DNA of 64,000 nt from DATKBT01 sp035546295 (GTDB lineage Bacteria > Acidobacteriota > Thermoanaerobaculia > Multivoradales > Multivoraceae): the NCBI GenBank assembly GCA_035546295.1, contig DATKBT010000108.1, positions 11,808-75,807 of the forward strand, given 5' to 3'. Below, in pieces: positions 60,716 to 64,000 of the stretch. The notes beneath the pieces were generated by a model. It did no database searches and was not told the origin of the DNA. It saw only the letters and a program-made list of their open reading frames with translations. Every line of letters begins with the position of its first letter. Positions within the stretch are counted from its first letter, which is position 1. The position numbers and the translations under genes are program-made.

Positions 60716-60956
60716 GCCCCCGAGTCCGCCGGGCGGATGTGGGCTGCGCAGAGACGGATGCGCGATCAGACCGGCACGGCTCGACGGCTCGGCCTCTCGA
60801 TCGCCGGCCCGCTCGACGCGACGGTCGAGGTCGACGCTGGCGAGCGCGCGCGGACCACGCCCAGGGTCGGGCTCGCTTCGAGGTCGCTCCGCTGGGCCCG
60901 ATCCCGGCGATCCCTCGAGCTAGAGGTGCGGTTCCGCGGGGCCTGAGCGCGACGCC
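60716..60956. other. Gap without recognised features
   Basis: This 241-base gap contains an open frame of 69 codons (60737-60946) with an unconvincing Arg-rich protein and no ribosome-binding site. I see nothing else in it. Confidence 0.3.
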
Positions 60957-61375
60957 ATGAACCTGCTGGTCAACGTCGACGTCGACGATCTCGAACGCGC
61001 CGTCCGGTTCTACAGGGAGGCTCTCGGGCTCGAAGTCGGCCGCCGGGTCGGCGAGGACGGCATCGAGATGCTGGGCGCCTCGTCCCCGATCTACCTGCTG
61101 CGCAAGACCGCCGGCAGCGAGGTCTCGACGGCGACCGCTCAGCGTCGCGACTACCGGCGGCACTGGACTCCGATCCACCTCGACCTGGTGGTCGACGAGA
61201 TCGAGGACGCCGTGGAGCGGGCGGTCGCCGCCGGCGCGACCCTCGAGGCGCAGATCTCGAGGCGCAGATCTCGACGTGCCGGTGGGGGTGGCTCGCGCTG
61301 ATGGCGGATCCCTTCGGTCACGGCTTCTGCTTCGTCCAGTTCTCGGGGCGCGGCTACGACGAGATCGCCGGCTGA
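60957..61375 (+). pseudogene. VOC-family gene broken by a 14-base tandem duplication
   Basis: The first 98 codons encode a normal VOC domain start (LVNVDVDDLERAVRFYREALGLEV). At 61245-61272 the 14 bases GAGGCGCAGATCTC occur twice in a row, which shifts the frame so that translation ends soon after at about 61301. Removing one copy restores a continuous frame that finishes with WGWLALMADPFGHGFCFVQFSGRGYDEIAG and a TGA at 61375, a typical VOC end. The lesion looks recent, since the rest of the gene is undamaged. It could be an assembly or sequencing error. Confidence 0.8.
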
Positions 61376-61467
61376 TCGAGACACCCTCACCCGTGAAGCG
61401 CGGTATGGTCGTCGCCTTCTCTTCCCCGATCCATTGCTCGCCGGCGCCACCCCGGCGGAGGACCTCC

Positions 61468-63231
61468 ATGCTCCAGCGTTCCCCCGCGATCGCCGTGCTC
61501 GGCGCCGCCTCCGTCGTCGTGTCGCTGGTGGGCGCGATCGGATGCACGCGCGACGCCGCCGCCCCCGCTGGGGGCGCCGCCCGATTCGAGATCTCGTATG
61601 CCGGCGCCGCCGAGGCCGAGCCCCTCGACGGCAGGCTCCTGCTGATGCTGGCTCGCCGGGAGACTCCCGAGCCGCGCTTCCAGACCAACCCGGGTCTCGG
61701 CGGCGCCCAAGTTTTCGGCATCGACGTCGACGGCTGGCTCGGGGGCGAGCCGGCGACCATCGACGCCGCCGTCTTCGGCTTCCCCAACGCCAGCCTCTCT
61801 ACAGTGCCGGCCGGCGACTACTGGGTGCAGGCCGTGCTCCACCGCTACGACACCTTCGAGCGCGCCGTGGGACCACCCGTGAAGCTGCCGATGGACCGTG
61901 GGGAGGGCCAGAACTGGCGCCGGTCGCCCGGCAACCTCTACAGCACCCCGAGGCTCGTCTCCTTCGACCCAGCGCAGCAGGGCGTGATCGAGATCACGCT
62001 CGACCAGGTGATCCCGACGATCGAGGAGCCCGAGGACACCCAGTCCATCCGTCACGTGAAGATCCGGAGCGCGCTGCTCTCGGAGTTCTGGGGGCGCGAC
62101 ATGTTCCTGGGCGCCCACGTGCTGCTGCCGCACGGCTTCGACGAGTATCCCGAGGCGCGCTACCCGCTGATGGTGTTCCACGGTCACTACCCGGCGGACC
62201 TCGGCGGCTTCCGCACCGAGCCGCCGGATTCCGACCTCGAGTGCGAGTACTCCGAGCGCTTCCAGGTCGACTGCTACAACCGCGTCCAGCAGGAGGAGGC
62301 CTACGCCTTCTACCAGCGCTGGATCTCGCCCGGCTTTCCGCGCTATCTGGTGATCGAGATCCAGCACCAGAACCCGTACTACGACGATTCGTACGCCGTG
62401 AACTCCGCGAATCTCGGTCCCTACGGCGACGCCATCATGCACGAGCTCGTGCCCTACGTGGAGGAGCAATTCCGGGGCATCGGCGAGGGCTGGGCGCGCT
62501 TCACCTACGGCGGCTCGACCGGCGGCTGGGAGGCGCTCGCCGCCCAGATGTTCTACCCCGACGACTTCAACGGCGCGTTCGTCGCCTGCCCCGATCCGAT
62601 CGACTTCCGCGCCTACACGTTGATCGACCTCTACTCTTACGAGAACGCGTACGACCGTCAGGGTGACTTCAAGACGATCGAGATCCCCGGTCACCGCAAC
62701 TGGCTGGGCGAGGTCGACATCACGGTCCGCGACTACAACCTCTACGAGCTGGTGCTCGGTGAGAACGGGAGGTCCGGCGATCAGTGGGACATCTGGCAGG
62801 CCGTCTACTCGCCGATGGGGGAGGACGGCTACCCGCAGCCGATCTGGAACAAGCTCACCGGCGAGATCGACCAGCAGGTCGCCGCCCACTGGCGCGAGAA
62901 CTACGACCTGCGCTACATCCTCGAGCGCGACTGGGCGACGCTCGGCCCCAAGCTCGAGGGCAAGCTCCACATCTACGTCGGCGACATGGACAACTACTAT
63001 CTGAACAACGCCGTCTATCTCATGGAGAGCTTCCTCGAATCGACCACCGACCCCTACTACGCGGGGGAGGTGGACTACGGCGATCGCGCCGAGCACTGCT
63101 GGAACGGCGACCAAGCGAACCCCAACCACATCTCGCGGCTGCGCTACAACACGATGTACCTGCCCAAGATCCTCAACCGGATCGAGAAGACCGCGCCGCC
63201 GGGAGCGGACCTCACGAGCTGGCGGCATTGA
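61468..63231 (+). CDS. Esterase-type lipoprotein (alpha/beta hydrolase, FrsA/esterase D-like)
   Basis: 587 residues. GGAGGA six bases upstream supports the ATG at 61468. The N-terminus has a lipoprotein signal ending in GAIGC. Residues about 30-190 are an extra beta-rich domain, and the rest is an esterase fold with the nucleophile in YGGSTGGWEAL (about residue 352) and HGHYPADLGG near the oxyanion hole. A late His is in RAEHCWNGD. It probably cleaves esters at the outer membrane or periplasmic face. Enterochelin-esterase-like or tannase-like assignments are equally possible. Confidence 0.82.
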   Translation: MLQRSPAIAVLGAASVVVSLVGAIGCTRDAAAPAGGAARFEISYAGAAEAEPLDGRLLLMLARRETPEPRFQTNPGLGGAQVFGIDVDGWLGGEPATIDAAVFGFPNASLSTVPAGDYWVQAVLHRYDTFERAVGPPVKLPMDRGEGQNWRRSPGNLYSTPRLVSFDPAQQGVIEITLDQVIPTIEEPEDTQSIRHVKIRSALLSEFWGRDMFLGAHVLLPHGFDEYPEARYPLMVFHGHYPADLGGFRTEPPDSDLECEYSERFQVDCYNRVQQEEAYAFYQRWISPGFPRYLVIEIQHQNPYYDDSYAVNSANLGPYGDAIMHELVPYVEEQFRGIGEGWARFTYGGSTGGWEALAAQMFYPDDFNGAFVACPDPIDFRAYTLIDLYSYENAYDRQGDFKTIEIPGHRNWLGEVDITVRDYNLYELVLGENGRSGDQWDIWQAVYSPMGEDGYPQPIWNKLTGEIDQQVAAHWRENYDLRYILERDWATLGPKLEGKLHIYVGDMDNYYLNNAVYLMESFLESTTDPYYAGEVDYGDRAEHCWNGDQANPNHISRLRYNTMYLPKILNRIEKTAPPGADLTSWRH

Positions 63232-63270
63232 ACGGGGTCGGGAGCTTGCTTCGTCCTCTCGACACACCTA

Positions 63271-63294
63271 TAGGGGCCGACCGCCCGGTCGGCC
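63271..63294. repeat. REP-like palindrome, copy 4
   Basis: TAGGGGCCGACC-GCCC-GGTCGGCC: GGCCGACC (63275-63282) pairs with GGTCGGCC (63287-63294). It lies 40 bases after the lipoprotein gene. Confidence 0.65.
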
Positions 63295-63389
63295 GATCAC
63301 GACCGCGTGACGCCGCCGCCGGGAGCGACGCTCTAGGACGCGCCACGATGAGCCGCACGGACCGACGCGACCAACGGAGGTGAACGCCG

Positions 63390-63791
63390 ATGGAGAACCC
63401 GGTGCGCAGCGTGCTGGCGGTGGCGCTCGGCTACCTCGTGATGGGCGCCTTCGTCTCGCTCGTCATCCTGGCGGGAGCGGCCATGGTCCACGGGCCGCCG
63501 ACCGCCGGCTACGCCCTCACCAACCTGGCGATCTCGGTCTTCGGCGCGATCTTGGGCGGCTTCGTCGCGGGCCGGCTGGCGCCCAGCCGGCCGCTCGCTC
63601 ACGGCATCGCGCTCGGCGTGCTGGCGTTCGTTCTCGGCGCCGGCTACCAGGTCGCGCGCCTGCTCGCAAAGCTCGACGAGACGCGGGGCCCGGAGCCGGT
63701 CTGGTATCTGCTGGTGCTGCCCGTCATCGCGCTTCTCGGCTGTCCGATCGGCGGGTGGATGGAGCAGCGCCGGCGCCGTGACGACGGGTGA
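63390..63791 (+). CDS. Small integral membrane protein
   Basis: 133 residues with four hydrophobic helices, about residues 6-30, 42-62, 68-86 and 100-118, and a basic C-terminal tail. No named motif is seen. A GGAGG before the ATG at 63390 supports the start. The next gene begins 25 bases later, so the two are probably co-transcribed. The function is unknown. Confidence 0.75.
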   Translation: MENPVRSVLAVALGYLVMGAFVSLVILAGAAMVHGPPTAGYALTNLAISVFGAILGGFVAGRLAPSRPLAHGIALGVLAFVLGAGYQVARLLAKLDETRGPEPVWYLLVLPVIALLGCPIGGWMEQRRRRDDG

Positions 63792-63816
63792 GCCCGACCT
63801 CGTCGAGGAGCCACTG

Positions 63817-64000
63817 ATGATCACCCCCGAGCAGTTCCGCGAGATCGCCCTCGCCCTCCCCGAGGCGTCGGAGCAGCCGCACTGGGACATGCCCTCGTTT
63901 CGCGTCGGCAAGCGGATCTTCGCCACCCTCCAGCCCGACGACGGCACCGCGGTGCTCAAGATCCCCGTGATCGAGCACGACGAGCTGATCGAGTCCTCGC
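63817..64000 (+). CDS. MmcQ/YjbR-family protein, 3' end cut by window edge
   Basis: The first 61 residues match the start of MmcQ/YjbR proteins (EQFREIALALPEASEQPHWDMPSFRVGKRIFATL). These are small DNA-binding-like proteins of uncertain function. GAGGAG lies 5-10 bases before the ATG at 63817. The rest of the gene is outside the window. Confidence 0.82.
   Translation, partial: MITPEQFREIALALPEASEQPHWDMPSFRVGKRIFATLQPDDGTAVLKIPVIEHDELIESS

Noticed and set aside
60737..60946. 69-codon frame between the DDN-type gene and the broken VOC gene
   Set aside because: It is Arg-rich with no start signal and no recognised family. Most likely chance.
1..64000. CRISPR arrays, tRNA, rRNA, transposases, phage genes
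   Set aside because: I looked for regular repeat-spacer patterns, cloverleaf-like segments and transposase or integrase motifs and found none. The repeats present are short palindromes or simple tandem arrays.

Overview
The window is GC-rich (third codon positions are almost all G or C), densely coding, and has no rRNA, tRNA, CRISPR array or transposase gene that I can see. Two secreted proteins combine an N-terminal GWxTD-type domain with a VWFA domain of the kind known from Acidobacteria. There is also a TonB receptor with a carboxypeptidase-regulatory-like N-terminus, multihaem cytochromes and several secreted hydrolases. Together these suggest a chromosomal segment of an acidobacterium, perhaps of the Thermoanaerobaculia type. 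The lineage is inferred from gene content only.

1-10.2 kb: five minus-strand genes in one direction. In transcription order they are an FAD/NAD(P) oxidoreductase fused to two cyclic-nucleotide-binding domains and a four-cluster ferredoxin domain, a di-haem cytochrome b-like membrane protein that overlaps it by one base, an FHA domain joined through one membrane helix to a ten-haem cytochrome c, an outer-membrane beta-barrel, and a second multihaem cytochrome cut by the window edge. Read together, they could carry electrons from NAD(P)H through the inner membrane to the periplasm or cell surface, with signalling domains on the cytoplasmic side. This is the strongest candidate for an undescribed system.

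10.2-22.8 kb: an envelope region with a TonB-type receptor, a beta-repeat periplasmic protein, a GT-C glycosyltransferase, an LTA-synthase-like phosphotransferase, a Tat-exported epoxide-hydrolase-like lipoprotein and a GWxTD/VWFA protein. 22.9-29.1 kb: a compact archaic-type chaperone-usher locus with two DUF4402 subunits, a chaperone and an usher whose C-terminus carries two SPOR domains. Two copies of a palindromic repeat flank the subunit genes.

29.4-42.1 kb: mostly metabolic genes: DUF4332, GST, methyltransferase, the large NAD-glutamate dehydrogenase preceded by a 13-base tandem repeat, a VOC protein, an M24 peptidase, an SMP-30 hydrolase, an AhpD-like protein and PIN-PhoH. 42.6-55.8 kb: a second GWxTD/VWFA pair, TesB thioesterase, a ketosynthase, a dolichol-phosphate-mannose-synthase-like GT2 with a decayed duplicate of its 3' end, a methyltransferase, a TolB-like protein, acyl-CoA dehydrogenase and a PAP2/IPC-synthase-like membrane protein.

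56.1-64 kb: a pectinacetylesterase-like protein with two copies of an unnamed C-terminal domain, two probable F420-type enzymes, a truncated gene, a VOC gene broken by a 14-base duplication, a lipoprotein esterase, a small membrane protein and the start of an MmcQ/YjbR gene. A family of REP-like palindromes sits at 3' ends in this part, and two copies supply the stop codon of the gene before them.
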